Made by a program: the position numbers and the translations under genes
Source of the DNA: Pleurodeles waltl
Lineage: Eukaryota; Chordata; Amphibia; Caudata; Salamandridae
Assembly: GCF_031143425.1 (NCBI RefSeq)
Contig: NC_090451.1
Location: forward strand, 352,602,339-352,666,338
Length of the DNA stretch: 64,000 nt
Reading direction: 5' to 3'
In this document: positions 33,029 through 45,400 of the stretch, one piece after another
How the letters are laid out: each line of letters starts with the position of its first letter
Numbering within the stretch: position 1 is the first letter of the stretch
Notes under the pieces: generated by a model
Database searches by the model: none
The model's input: only the letters and a program-made list of their open reading frames with translations
What the model was told of the DNA's origin: nothing

Positions 33029-34333
33029 TCACCAAGGCTTTTTCTGATTGTTTGAAGAGGATTTGGACCCACCACCCGCAGAGGAGTTTTGGGGGCCTGA
33101 TGAAGACTCAGAATGTTTACTTTTGTCCCCCCCCTTGTCCTTGTCAGAAGACTTACCATCCTTCTTCTTGCCATCCTTGTCACCCCCTGTATGAACTTTT
33201 CTGTTCACTCTTGTTCTGACCCATTTGTCTGCCTTCTTTCCCAATTCTTGGGGAGAGGTCAGATCTGAGTCTACCAAGTACTGGTGCAACAAATCAGACA
33301 CACAATTGTTAAGAATTTGCTCTCTCAGGATCAGATTAGACAGGCTTTCATAGTCAGATACTTTACTGCCATGCAACCAACCCTCCAAGGCCTTCACTGA
33401 ACAGTCAACAAAATCTGTCCAGTCTTGAGAGGACTCTTTTCTGGTGTCTCTGAACTTAATCCTGTATTGTTCAGTGGTTAGGCCAAATCCCTCCAAGATT
33501 GCATCCTTCAAAACTTTGTAGTTATTGGAATCACTTTCTCTGACAGCAAGGAGCCTATCCCTACCCTTTCCAGTGAAAGATAGCCACAAGATAGCAGCCC
33601 ACTGCATTTGAGGGACCAACTGTACCATACAGGCCCTCTCAAGTGCAGCAAAACACTTATTAATGTCATCCCCCTCCTTGTAAGGGGGGACTATCTTATC
33701 CAGGTTTCTGGAATCTTGCTCTCTAATAGGATTACTATCTGAAACACTGCTGCTCCCACCTTGGAGACCTAACCCAATTCTCTGTCTTTCCCTCTCTATG
33801 TCTAGGATCTCCCTGTCTAAGGCCAGCTGCTGCTTTTGAAACTTCGGTCTGGTCTCTTCCAACCTCAGCTTTCCGAGTTCCCTTTCCATTAAGTTATCCT
33901 CAGGGTGGGAGGCTTGGGAATGTTTGGACACAGAGGAGATTTGGGAATTGGCAGAGAGAGACCTGTCCCTAAGTGGCTGGATCCTATTAACCTGGCCTTT
34001 AGGAGTGAAAGATGCCCTACTAATGTGTGACCCTCTAACACTACCAGTGTCACTAGGTGGCCTGCTAGGGGGCAGGACTTTGTAAGAACCCTCTCCAGCA
34101 TCTTCAGGGAACTCCTCTGAGTCTGACTGGGAAGCCTCACCTTTTCCCACTCTCTCCTGAGATAGGCCAGACTGGTTCTGGTCATCTTGTAAGAGCAGGT
34201 TAAAGAGAAACTCTTTTGTTAGATTCTTACCTATGCTTAAACCTCTATCCAGGCAGAGACCCCTCAAACTCTTATAGTTTAAACTCTCATAAGTTGCTTG
34301 AACAATTTTGGGAGTGGGCTCTACTAAAGGCAT
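33029..34333 (-). pseudogene. gag: Gag of element A1 (SAP-like start, coiled coil, SCAN-like capsid)
   Basis: The ATG at 34331-34333 opens a 434-codon frame. Residues 12-50 resemble a SAP motif (YKSLRGLCLDRGL, then two Leu-rich turns). Residues about 140-185 form an Arg/Glu/Leu coiled coil. Residues about 265-360 match the pattern of SCAN domains (YRIKFRDTRKE, then GWLHGS, ILREQILNN and LTSPQELG). A Lys/Asp/Ser-rich tail follows. A TGA at 33029-33031 stands where the first Cys of the zinc knuckle should be. The remaining knuckle residues read on in the same frame with spacing C-X4-H-X6-C, so TGC or TGT probably mutated to TGA. Confidence 0.85.
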
Positions 34334-34579
34334 GATGGAAAAGGTTTAAGACAGAGAGAGAAAACGTTTTAGAACTTTAGAAAGCACAGAGTAAAAACTT
34401 TTTCAATCCTTTGGAAAACTTTTAAACGTTTTCAGAACTTTTCAGAAACTTAGTAAAACGTTTTAGAGCAGAAAAGTAAACTGTTTTGGTTCAATGTACA
34501 TATACTGAACTATTTAGTATATGATTTTCTTATGAAAAGCACCAAATGACAAAGTGGTAAAGCAGTTACAAGTACTTAT
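34334..34579 (-). promoter_or_regulatory. Leader of element A1, rich in self-complementary AAAAC/GTTTT blocks
   Basis: Between primer site and gag the minus strand is made of AAAACGTTTT, AAAGTTTT and AAACTTTT blocks that can pair with one another. The same layout occurs in A2 (50055-50205) and A3 (59905-60060). It could be packaging or dimerisation RNA structure (inference). Confidence 0.5.
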
Positions 34580-34598
34580 CCCACCGCTGCACCACCAA
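34580..34598 (-). other. Primer binding site of element A1
   Basis: On minus, TTGGTGGTGCAGCGGTGGGA follows the LTR end. The same block follows the LTR in A2 (49947) and, with two changes, A3 (59795). I cannot assign the tRNA. Confidence 0.6.
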
Positions 34599-36800
34599 TG
34601 TAAGAGGCTGGCCTGGCTTTTAGTGGGTACCTTGTGGTACTTACACCTTGTGCCCGGTCCGGTTATACCTTATTAGTAGAATACAGTAGAGGTGTTTCTG
34701 GCAGCTTAGGCTGTTAGAGGTAGCTATGGCAAAGCAGCTTAGGCTGAACTAGGAGACATGCAAAGCTCCAACTATACCACTTATATCATATAGCACAAAA
34801 TCATAAGAAAACACAATACTCAGAGTTACTAAAAATAATGTACTTTATTTTAGTGACAATATGCCAAAAGTATCTCAGAGGATACCCTCACTTAGGAGGT
34901 AAGTAATATACACAAATTATATGTACAAAAACCCAAAACAGATAAGTAACAGTAAGAAAAGTAGTGCAAACAATGTAGAATCACAATAGGATGCAATAGG
35001 TAGACATAGGTATAGGGGCAACACAAACCATATACCCCAAAAGTGGAATGCGAATCACAAATGGACCCCAGACCTATGGGAGGTTGTAGATGGTCGCAGG
35101 GACTGTAAGAAAACAGTAAGGGTGTCCAAGATACCCCATCCCAAGACCCTGAAAAGTAGGAGTAAAGTTACTCTACTACCCCAGAAAGACAGAATAGTCG
35201 TGATAGGGGATTCTGCAAGAACCACAAGCACCAGCAAAACACTGAAGACAGATTCCAGGACCTGAGGACCTATAAAGGAAGGGGACCAAGCCCAAGAGTC
35301 ACACAAGTGTCCGGGGGGGCAGGAACCCACTAAACCCCAGATGAAGGTACAAAAAGGCTGCCTCCGGGTGGAAGAAGCCAAAGATTCTGCAACAACGGAA
35401 GGTGCCAGGAACTTCCCCTTTGGTGAGAAGATGTCCCACGGCGTGCTGAAGATTGCAGAAGTGTTTCCACGCAGAAATACTGCAAACAAGCATTGCTAGC
35501 TGCAAGAGTTGTGCTTGAGAATTTTGGGTGCTCCTGAGGACCAGGAAGGACCAGTATATTGCCCCTTAGAGGAGGAGACAGAGGGGGCGCTCAGCAACGC
35601 AGAGAGCCCCCACAGAAGCAGGCAGCACCCGCAGAAGTACCTGAACAGGCACTTAGAAGATCTGAGGACAGCGGTCAACTGAGAGTCACAAAGGAGGGTC
35701 CCACGACATCGGAGTCCAACTCAGCAAGTTGGGCAATGCAGCACAGAGTGCTGGGGACCCAGGCTAGGCTGTGCACAAAAGAATCCTTGAAAAAGTGCAC
35801 AGAAGCCGGAGCAGTTGCAGATCACGCAGTACACAGGATTACTGTCTGGCGTGGGGAGGCAAGGACTTACCTCCACCAAATTTGGACAGAAGGGCCACTG
35901 GAATGTGGGAGACACTTGGACCCAGCGCCTGTGTTCCAGGGACCATGCTCGTCAGGATGAGAGGGGACCCAGAGGACTGGTGATGCAGAAGTTTGGTGCC
36001 TGCGTTGGCAGGGGGAAGATTCCGTTGACCCACGGGAGATTTCTTCTTGGCTTCCAGTGCAGGGTGAAGGCAGACAGCCCTCAGAGCATGCACCACCAGG
36101 AAACAGTCGAGAAAGCCGGCAGGATGAGGCGCCACAATGTTGCTGGTAGTCGTCTTGCTACTTTGTTGTGGTTTTGCAGGCGTCCTGGAGCCGTCAGCGG
36201 TCGATCCTTGGCAGAAGTCGAAGAGGGAAGTGCAGAGGAACTCTGGTGAGCTCTTGCATTCGTTATCTGAGGAATAGCCCAGAGGCGAGACCCTAAATAG
36301 CCAGAAAAGGAGGTTTGGCTACTGAGAAAGGTGGCTTGGCTACTGAAAGAGGTACGCACCTATCAGGAGGGGTCTCTGACGTCACCTGCTGGCACTGGCC
36401 ACTCAAAGCAGTCCATTGTGCCCCAACACCTCTGAATCCAAGATGGCAGAGGTCTGGGACACACTGGAGGAGCTCTGGGCACCTCCCCTGGGAGGTGCTG
36501 GTCAGGGGAGTGGTCACTCCCCTTTCCTGTGTCCAGTTTCGCGCCAGAGCAGGGCTGGGGGATCCCTGAACCGGTGTAGACTGGCTTATGCAGAGATCGG
36601 CACCATCTGTGCCCATCAAAGCATTTCCAGAGGCTGGGGAAGGCTACTCCTCCCCAGCCCTTCACACCCATTTCCAAAGGGAGAGGGTGTAACACCCTCT
36701 CTCAGAGGAAATCCTTTGTTCTGCCTTCCTGGGACCAGGCTGCCCAGGCCCCAGGGGGTCAGAAACCTGTCTGAGGGGTTGGCAGCAGTAGCTGCAGTGG
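34599..36800 (-). repeat. 5' LTR of element A1, outer end lost
   Basis: It aligns with 26394-28600 of the 3' LTR, including the edge TGTAAGAGGCTGGCC, the poly(A) palindrome (34831-34852) and the AAGATGGC motif near 36440. Identity stops after GCTGCAGTGG at 36800. The last ~750 bases of LTR are missing and a LINE-1 RT scrap follows. Confidence 0.82.
34831..34852. promoter_or_regulatory. Palindromic poly(A) signal in the A1 5' LTR
   Basis: AAAATAATGTACTTTATTTT: the palindrome persists, with the AATAAA on one strand altered. Confidence 0.5.
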
Positions 36801-36885
36801 ATCTGGTTGATCTGGACCAAACTGGGTTCATCCCTGAGCGCTCATGTAGCGATAATACTAAAAGATTATGCCACTTACTGCACAA
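36801..36885 (+). pseudogene. LINE-1 reverse-transcriptase scrap at an LTR/LTR joint
   Basis: About 28 codons in plus orientation read as the LINE RT block DLDQTGFIPERS followed by DNTKRL. It sits exactly between a minus-strand and a plus-strand family A LTR. Nothing else of a LINE-1 flanks it, so it is filler at a rearrangement joint or the remnant of a mostly deleted copy. Confidence 0.7.
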
Positions 36886-36997
36886 GTGTTTTGCAGTCAG
36901 TTGTTGTCCTTGCAGAATCCCCTATCTCGACTTTACTGTCTTTCTGGGGTAGTAGGGTAACTTTACTCCTACTTTTCAGGGTCTTGGAGTGGGGTAT

Positions 36998-38039
36998 TGT
37001 GACGCTCTGGGGCTAATAACAACAAGGGAGTCGGCCGTCAAGTAGATAAGTGATATTTATTCGGTAGTAATTTGGATTTGTCTCTGCTGGTTTTCTCTCT
37101 TTGTCCTTCCGTCTTTCTCTGCTGTGGCTCCTTCGGCCCCTGATTCTTAATCTCTTCCTTTCTTCTCTCCGTTTCTTAGGTCACCCAGGAAGCGCATGTG
37201 GAGAAAAGAATAATAATATCGGTAAGTGTTTGGTTTCCTTTTTTCTCTTAACTGTTTCTTGCTTTCCCTCTTCTTCTGTCTTTTCTGTTCTCTCACTTTC
37301 CGTTTCCTGTGCTCTCCTTATCTGTTAACCTCCTCTTCTCCTTTCCCTTCTTGTCAATGTATTGCCTCGGTCTTCTCCTGTCTTCTTCTATCTTCCTGTT
37401 CTCTTTCTCCTGTGGTCCTTCTGACTGCAGTTTAGGCTTTCCCTTTATGTCAATGGTAAGACCTGGTACCTGTCTTGTTTAATATATGCTGTTCGAAATA
37501 CCCCTCACCTCACCCGTGTTTATAGTGTATACCAGTGTTTGTCCCCTTTTTCCTTTTCTCCTCCACCCCCTCCCTTGCTTCTCTAGATCCGCTCCTCCTG
37601 TCCTCCCTTCCCTTAACTACGGCGTTTTCACACACCTGGGTATGCCACGCTTCTCCAGAAGCGTGGCAGGCTTTTGCGCTCTGCTCCCCAGGTCGCCACG
37701 TTCTCCCAGTCTCCGGCGGCTGCTTCTTCCTCCTCAATTCCCCGGTCGGGGATGAACCACTCTCCGGTCTCCGCAGTCCGCCGGCCTGTTTTTTTTCTTC
37801 ACTTTGTTCTCTCGGTCTCCCACTTCTTCATCTCGCTTCTCGTCCTCCTCGATCTCCTTCTCTCCGGACTCCTTCTCTTTCTGTGGTTCCGATGCCGACC
37901 TTTTTGTGCCTCCTCCTTCCCGCGTCGGTCCGACCTCGCCTTTCCCATTGGTGTTGGTCCCGTGGTGTTCCGACACACCACCCGCAGCGGCAGCCCAAGT
38001 CAGTAGCGGGTGCGGGCGGGTTCTGGCCAGCCCGTCACA
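36998..38039 (-). repeat. Solo LTR, family B-related (1042 bp)
   Basis: TGTGACG...CGTCACA termini and a 5-bp target duplication GGTAT (36993-36997 and 38040-38044) define a clean solo LTR inside the A2 LTR. On minus it has AATAAA near its end (37056-37061), as in the family B LTRs. Its plus strand is strongly pyrimidine-rich, so the minus strand encodes Glu/Lys/Arg-rich frames such as 37734-37976. Confidence 0.88.
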
Positions 38040-38265
38040 GGTATCTTGGACACCCTTAGTGTTTTCTTACACTTCTAGCGACCCTCTACACACTACACTA
38101 GGCCTGGGGTCCATTCGTGGTTCACATTCCACATTTGGAGTATATGGTTTGTGATGGCCCCTAGGCCTATTTCTCTCTATTGCATTCTATTGTGTTCTAC
38201 ATTGTTTGCACTACTTTTCTAACTATTACTTACCTGATTTTGGTTTGTGTGTGTATATATAAATA

Positions 38266-38907
38266 TATTTTTTCACAAATCTGTTTATTATTATTTTCAG
38301 CATATTATAACATTTGACTTTCAACAACTTTCGGATAACAAATTTGCGCGATTACAAATTAATTGAATACACACATCCGAAGAAGGTAGACGTCAAGTCA
38401 GTCTATAACTAGACCTCCAGTTAGCGTATTGAGCCATAGTTTGCCTATGCTCACATAGCACAGGATTAACGGACATGTAGAGTTCAGAGAGAGGGTTCAT
38501 ATATTAGAGTCTTGAAGCCTGCAGACCATTAAAAGGACAACAGATAATTCCATATCTCTGCAAACCAATCCTGAGGATCAGCTCATTCATACATATATTA
38601 TTCAGTTTTTTGCTGGCAGGTATATAGCTTAAACAAATGACAGATAACAATAAAAACATTAACAACCGCTGGAGTACTATTTATACAGTCAATAGATTGC
38701 ACTTAAAGTGCTGCAGTTGGTGCGGGAACCTCCCTGCTTCATCCATTCGCATCAGTGGAGGACGGGAGTACAGGCAAGCCACAGACGCACGCCGCCCTGT
38801 TAACAACTGGCCCCAACTCCAAAACAGAGACCGAACCGGTCGCCCTGACACCGGCACCCCCCCCACATGCTCCAGCACCAGTAACAGGTGCACATCCATC
38901 TCAGCAG
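38266..38907 (-). other. LINE-1 copy 2, 3' untranslated region
   Basis: About 640 bases after the last ORF2 codons, with no protein-like frame. On the plus strand it begins with a T-rich run (ATTTTTTC at 38266) that would be the poly(A) end. Confidence 0.55.
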
Positions 38908-41826
38908 TTAAACTGGTTCCTCCGCATCAGGGCCCCGACCCATATTCCGCAGGCATGACAACATATCTTCCCAGCTATCCGACAACGGATACTTGCGTAG
39001 TCCCAGCGCGTCTTTTCTTTTCAACGCCACTCCCTCCACACCTGCCCACACCTCAAATGAATATTGCCAGGCCTGCTCAGCTGGTGGGTCGTCTGACTTC
39101 CACCTACGAGTGATCAGCCGCTTAGCCTTTATCAGGCCCAGGTCCGTAAGTCGCGCCGCAGCTATATGTCGCTCACCCCTGAGAAAAAGGCCCAGCACAC
39201 ATGCCTCCCAGGTGAATGGAACTGGACGCGACGTGCACTCCGACAGGCGGCTCACCACTGCCCTCCAGAAGCAGCACAAGGATGGGCAGGACCATAGCAT
39301 GTGTATCATGTCTGCATCTATATAAGAACAGCGGGGGCAGGCTGCATCCTGACAAGCAAAATATCTGGGCTGGAGTGAGGTAGGCCCTGTGAATGATATA
39401 AAATTGTATCAGGTGAAATCTAAAGATGCGAGGTATATTAATGTGGCCAGAGAGGGCTGATTTCTACTGCGCATCTGTGACTGAGACAGTTGCAACCCTG
39501 TCCCAGGCCGCACGCAGCGCATCGCATTCTAGGGCTGTGTGCGTGCGCAGCGCATCAGTAAACCATCTAATCAGGTGCCGCCCCTGCCCCATCACCTGTC
39601 TGTACTGTATCAGCAAATGCGTGGGAGGGGCTACTGACATGTCACCCCACTTGGATGCTAAAGACCTCAACAACGAGTTATATAACCGAAAATGTCCTGC
39701 AGGCAGCCCCGACTCCTGAACCAGTGTAGGAAACGGAATTAGCTTACTATCATCATAGAGGTCACCCAGTGTATACAACTCCACTGCATGCCACGCACGC
39801 AGCTCAGAGACTGACGTAATCTTAGGGTCGCGAGGAGTACCCAACAACGCCAAGGCTGGAGCAAATGGGACCACTTCCCCCGGTGAGGCGCAGGGACCTA
39901 CGATAACAGCTACAAACCACCTTAAGGAATAGTTGTCCCGGCAATGGCACTCGCGCGAGCAGGTGAAATAAGTGCGACACCTGCACTAGGGACCAGGGGC
40001 CTTCCGTGGTCACTGTGTCTGTGAGATTCAGACCTGCCAGCCATTTGGACACCCACTGGAGCTGAGAGGCCAGGTAGTAGTCCTCTAAATTAGAAACTGC
40101 CAAGCCACCTCTCTCCAGCGGTAGATACAGCTTTTTCAGCGCAACTCTGCAGCGGCCCCCATTCCAAATGAATTCCCTCAACGTAGACTCCAGGCTCCTG
40201 AAGAAGCTGGGGGGGATATAGTGCGGGAGGTTAGAAAAGTAATATAATAGGCGCAGTAAGACTATAATTTTAGGAAGCGCTATCCTGCCTGCCACCGACA
40301 GCGGCAGTTTCTGCCAAAAAGCCATCTGGGATTTGATCGAAGACACCGCTCTCTTAAGGTTTCCATCAACTAGGTCTCCCTCCCAGTGATAAATACAGAT
40401 GCCTAGGTACCTGAATGCATAAGGCTGCCATGGGACAATACTCCCAGCAAGACAAAGCTCTGGGTTTGTAAGCGTAGAGTCAAAGGGGAAGAGGCATGAT
40501 TTGGACCAATTGACCCTGAGGCCAGACAACAAAGCAAATCGCTGCAACAGGGTCCCGACCTCTGGGGGGATTCGCGTAATATCCCTGAAATACAACAAAA
40601 GGTCATCAGCGTACAGCAAAACCACGTGCAGGCCGTCCCCCAGGTTAATACCCCAATCAATCCCCTCATCACACAAAGCCACTGCCAGTGGCTCCATGGC
40701 AAGGGAAAACAGCAACGGGAAAAGGGGGCAACCTTTCCTCGTACCTCTGCACACATTGACTGACAATGCCCCCCAGCTGAAGCCAGACTTGAGGTTTAGT
40801 GTATAGTAACTTAACCATTCGAGTGAAGTGGGGTCCAATGCCAAACCGCCGCAAGACTCTGAATAGATAGGGCCACTCTAGAGAATCAAAGGCCTTATCC
40901 AAGTCAAGAACAAGACATCCCGCTCGTGGCCAGTCCCGTCTCGCATAGTGCATGACGCGAAACAGCCGCCTGATGTTGTGTGACGTATCCCTCGCCGGCA
41001 CAAACCCATTCTGATCCGGGTGTACCAGGTCTGGTGTTATAGGCGCAAGTCGCATTGCTAGAGTTTTGGCCAGTATTTTATAGTCCGTGTTGAGCATCGC
41101 TAGCAGCCGGTATGAGCCCAACTCCACCGGGTCCTTACCAGGTTTGGGAAGGGACACAAGCAACGCCTCCCTCTGAGATGTCATCAAACATCCCCTCTGT
41201 AGTCCCTCCTCATAAATGCGGAGTAACTTGGGAGCCAGAATTGAAGTAAATGCCTTGTAAAAGTCAGCCGGCAGACCGTCCGGGCCCGGCGTTCTGCCAG
41301 ATGCTAGCTCACGAATACTGGCCTGTATCTCAATTAGATCAAGAGGCTCCTCCAGTGCCCTCCACTGGTCCTCCGTCAGACATGGGAGTTCAACATCAGG
41401 GAGAAACTCGCTACAAGACCGCTCAGGGGATAGCGCCCTTGAGGCATACAGCACCTGATAATGCCTCCTAAACACAGAATGGGTTTCCCCAGGCGTATGC
41501 AGCAGATCACCAGCCTCCGAGCGAACCTCCATTACCGGGCAATGATCGCAGTCACCTCTAACCAGCCATGCCCGAAGTCTGCCCGACTTATCTGCTGAGT
41601 GCGCAGCATAATTCAGACAACACAGCCGTTCAAGTAGCGACAAACGTTCAGCACGGGCCTCGGACAACAATGCCTCCTCTGCGAGGCTCCTAGCAGCCTC
41701 CCTCTCTAGGCGCAGTGAGTCTCGTTCTATACGAGACAGGTCCCGCTCAATCGAGCGGCGCAAATTCCACTGAGTCCCCAGGCAGTGACCTCGGATGAAG
41801 ACCTTAAAGGCATCACACTCCAACAA
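38908..41826 (-). pseudogene. LINE-1 copy 2 ORF2: reverse transcriptase and C-terminal domain
   Basis: RT begins in 40669-41826 (SLPKPGKDP, DQNGFVPAR, VLDLDKAFDSLEW). It continues in another frame at 39822-40844, with the catalytic YADD at 40602-40613 and the thumb region. The C-terminal part follows in two more frames (39464-39874 and 38908-39309), the last holding the MLWSCPSLCCFW Cys/Trp block typical of L1 ORF2 ends. Frame changes near 40700, 39850 and 39400 inactivate it. Just above 41826 the frame is cut by the family B insertion and resumes at 47379. Confidence 0.88.
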
Positions 41827-42045
41827 GCCTGTTGAGGCAGTACCATCATTATGCTAAAAAAATTCAGGGATCGCCGTGTCCAGTGATGCCTGTAATAGTG
41901 GGTCAGGTGATAATAAGGACTCTGAGGCTCGAGTGGGGTGATATTGTGAATTTATTGGATCGTTCGTATAGTCTTTTACTTTAGCACGAGTATAGAATCG
42001 GGGTCCTTCTTCCTATTAAGTGTCCTTCCTGTCTTTTCCTTCTAG

Positions 42046-42114
42046 GTGCCCTCTTGACCGGCGAAGATGGTCTCCCGTTCTCCCCGTCGTACCGGAAAAG
42101 GAACGAATGTTACG
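42046..42114 (+). other. Candidate antisense mini-exon in the 3' LTR of family B
   Basis: On the strand opposite to pol, a long pyrimidine tract ending TTCTAG precedes 69 bases that end ACG before GTAAGG. Inside is an ATG in strong context followed by 15 open codons to the donor. The 5' LTR has the same at 46527-46595. This may be chance, since the strand is pyrimidine-rich. Confidence 0.3.
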
Positions 42115-42165
42115 GTAAGGCAGGGTTTCATATGTTTGTGAGATGCTAATAGAGTAGACAGAAGG

Positions 42166-42300
<135 letters not shown>

Positions 42301-42407
42301 AGATCCCGGGTGTTTTAGGTGGTGATGTGAGCGAGAGTGTATAAATAACCTCTGTGGGGTTCACCGTGCCTTATGCCTTATATTTAGGTGCTCTTATGGT
42401 ACTGCTA

Positions 42408-45400
42408 CTATAAGTGGAGTTTATTTCCTGGTTCTTGTCTTTTGGTTCTTCTTATCACCTCTCTGCCCGTCCCAACCTCCTTTCCACTTCCCTCTCCTGT
42501 ACTGTCCCTCCCCTCTCCCCTCTTATCGCTACCCTCCCGGGTTAATTTCAGGCTGTCCTTAAATAAGGACCGTACCTTCGACAGCCACGTCCCTCCTGGG
42601 GCGCGGCGGGCTGTAAGCGTGTCTCCGGAGTCCTCCTTCCTTCCGTGGTCGGTACCTCCTCTCTGACCCCTGCTGTTCCAGTGTCTCCAGTCGGCATCTT
42701 CTTGCTCCTCTCGGTCTCCTTGTCTTTCGGCATCTTCCTCGTTGTCTGTCTCCTCCGCGTCCTTCTCCACCCCCTCTTGAAGTCCGTCCTCTCTTTTTGT
42801 TTCTGTGAGAACCCGGACATCCGTGTTCTCGAGGGCGGATCTGTTCTCGTTGTCCTGGCAACGGGAGAAGCCGTCATCTCCATTGTGGATGCCGCGCGGG
42901 CAGCGCCAGTCGGATGCGTCCGGAGCCGGTGTGTTCGACAACCGGCTACACACCCCATCCCAAGACCGGGACTGATATAGAACCGTTGGATCCGGAAACC
43001 GAGACAATAAGTCCGCGGGGCCTTGCAGGGAACCCGGAATATGTCGGATCTGAAAGGAAAACGGCTGGAGTTCCATAAACCACCGCAATATACGGGAATT
43101 GGAATCCTTATGAGAAGCTAGCCAAGTCAAAGGAGCATGGTCCGTAAAAAGTACGAAAGGGCGGCCCAATAAATAATATTTCAGGTTTTCTACTGCCCAC
43201 CTAATAGCTAAACACTCTTGTTCGATAATGGGATAATTGCATTCCCGAGGGAGCACCTTCCCACTTATGTAAACAATAGGTTGGTCTCGACCCTCCTCGT
43301 CGGGTTGTGAGAGCACAGCCCCTAGCCCAACATCAGAAGCATCAATGTGGAGATGGAAAGGTTTGGAGAAGTCAGGACACTGTAAGACCGGTTCTGTGGT
43401 GAGACAGGCCTTCAAGTGGTGGAAACTGGATAATTGCTTATCTGATAGGGACGGCAATTTGGACAGGTAGTGTTTCCTGAGGAGATCAGTGAGGGGGGCG
43501 GCTAACGTAGAGTATTGTGGTATAAAGCGACGGTAATACCCCACTAAGCCCAAGAAGGAGCGAAGCCCTTTTTTTGTAGTGGGTATTGGAACCTGTTGGA
43601 TGGCTTCGACCTTACTTTTCTGTGGACGTAACTGGCCTTTTCCTATGAAATATCCCAGGTAGGCAATATGATCGTTCCCCAGATTGCATTTCTTGGGATT
43701 GGCTGTGAGACCGGCCTGATGCAAGGTGTGGAATATTTCATGGAGGTGTTTTATATGATCCTCCCATGTATTGCTGAATATCACAATATCGTCTAAATAT
43801 GCGGCAGCAAATGATTGGAAGGGTTTTAAGAGGTGGTCCATCAATCTTTGGAACGTGGCGGGAGCCCCGTGAAGACCAAAAGGGAGAACTGTAAAGTGGT
43901 ACAGCCCTGACTGGGTGGAAAATGCTGTTTTTTCTTTATCCGCGGGTGCGAGTGGAATTTGCCAATATCCCTTTGTTAGGTCTAGGGTTGACATATACCG
44001 AGCTTTTCCCAATTTCTCTAATAAATTGTCAACCCAGGGTATGGGATAGGTGTCAAATAGGGATATTTCATTCAGGTGGCGGAAGTTGATACGAAAACAG
44101 ATGGATCCGTCAGGTTTTGGCACTATAACTACTGGAGAGCACCACGGGCTTGTTGAAGGTTCTATAACGTTTAATTCCAGCATTTTCTTTACTTCTTCCT
44201 CAATTAAGTGTCTACAGGCTTCAGGAATACGATAGGGACGAAATCTTATTATTTTCCCCTCCGGGGTTCGTATGTGGTGCTGGATTAAATTTGTTTTTCC
44301 CGGATTACCTGAAAAGAACTGTTGATGAGTTTTTAATAAGCCCTCAAGCTGTATCTTTTGAGCTTCTGTAAGATTGATATTCATATGCGGTGTTTCCACT
44401 ATCTTTTCTGGGTTTGTAGGATATAATTCTATGTCTAACGGTTTTCCAGGGGCTACTAAGAAACCTGTAGCCAATGGTGTTGGGGTCCCAGTAGGTTCTT
44501 CCCATTTTTTTAAGAGGTTGACGTGGTATATTTGTGTTCTTTTGGGGTGTTGGGATAGTTCTATCAAGTAGGTAACCGGGGTTATGACTTTTAAGATGGT
44601 GTACGGACCTTGCCACCTGGCTAAGAGTTTGTTATCGGAACAGGGTCTTAATATCAGGACCCTATCCTTCGGTTGGAAAGACAGTGTTTTCGCTCCTTGA
44701 TCATAATACCTTTTTTGGTTTATTTGTGACTTTTCTAAGTGTTTACGGACATCTTCCCACACAGATTGCAGATGGGATTTCAAATTATGTACATATTCTA
44801 ACAGAGGTCTTTCCTCCCCGCCTTCTTCTTCCCACAATTCCGCTGCCATATCTACTAGGCTGCGGGGTTGTCTTCCGAAGTCCAGTTGAAAGGGGCTGTG
44901 TCCTGTTGAAGCCTGCACATGTGTCCTTATAGCATATAGGACCAGGGGAAACTTTTGATCCCAATCCCGTCCCGACTCAGAGACTGTTTTTCGTAGTAGT
45001 GTTTTTATAGTACGGTTGTAGCGTTCCAATAATCCGTCCGTCTGGGGGTGATAAACCGATGTTTTTAGTTTCTTGATCCCAAGGGTCTTGCATATGTTAT
45101 TCATCAGTGAGGACATAAAGGGCGTTCCCTGATCAGCAAAGATTTCCTGAGGAAATCCAACCCTAGAAAAGAACGTAATCATAGCTTGGGCCACTGTTTT
45201 AGAGGTCATGCTAGAAAGGGGGATTGCTTCGGGATACCTCGTAGCATAATCCACTAACACTAATATATACGTATATCCCTTACTGGAGGGCAAAAGGGGG
45301 CCTACCAGGTCCATACCGACCCGGGAGAAGGGAACATCAATGATAGGAAGGGGTTGAAGGGGCGCTTTCCTGTGGGGTCCCGGATCTATCAGTTGACACC

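Larger units (their letters stand above)
26394..36800 (-). mobile_element. Gmr1-like Ty3/Gypsy element A1 (family A)
   Basis: A full-length but degraded element on the minus strand. The order is 5' LTR (34599-36800, broken at its outer end), primer site, leader, gag (33029-34333), protease, integrase, RT and RNase H (29375-32990), polypurine tract and 3' LTR (26394-29341). Integrase precedes RT, the defining pol order of the Gmr1-like group. The outer part of the 5' LTR is lost at 36800, where a LINE-1 scrap begins, so no target duplication can be checked. It lies in LINE-1 copy 3. Confidence 0.88.

Noticed and set aside
24833..36800. A 3' LTR for the foamy-like provirus
   Set aside because: Looked for the TATA region, the primer-adjacent end and the 15206-15300 opening downstream of 24806; none was found by eye.
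35055..36952. Open frames of up to 178 codons
   Set aside because: Same LTR sequence as above; the only real coding trace is the short LINE-1 RT scrap at 36801-36885.
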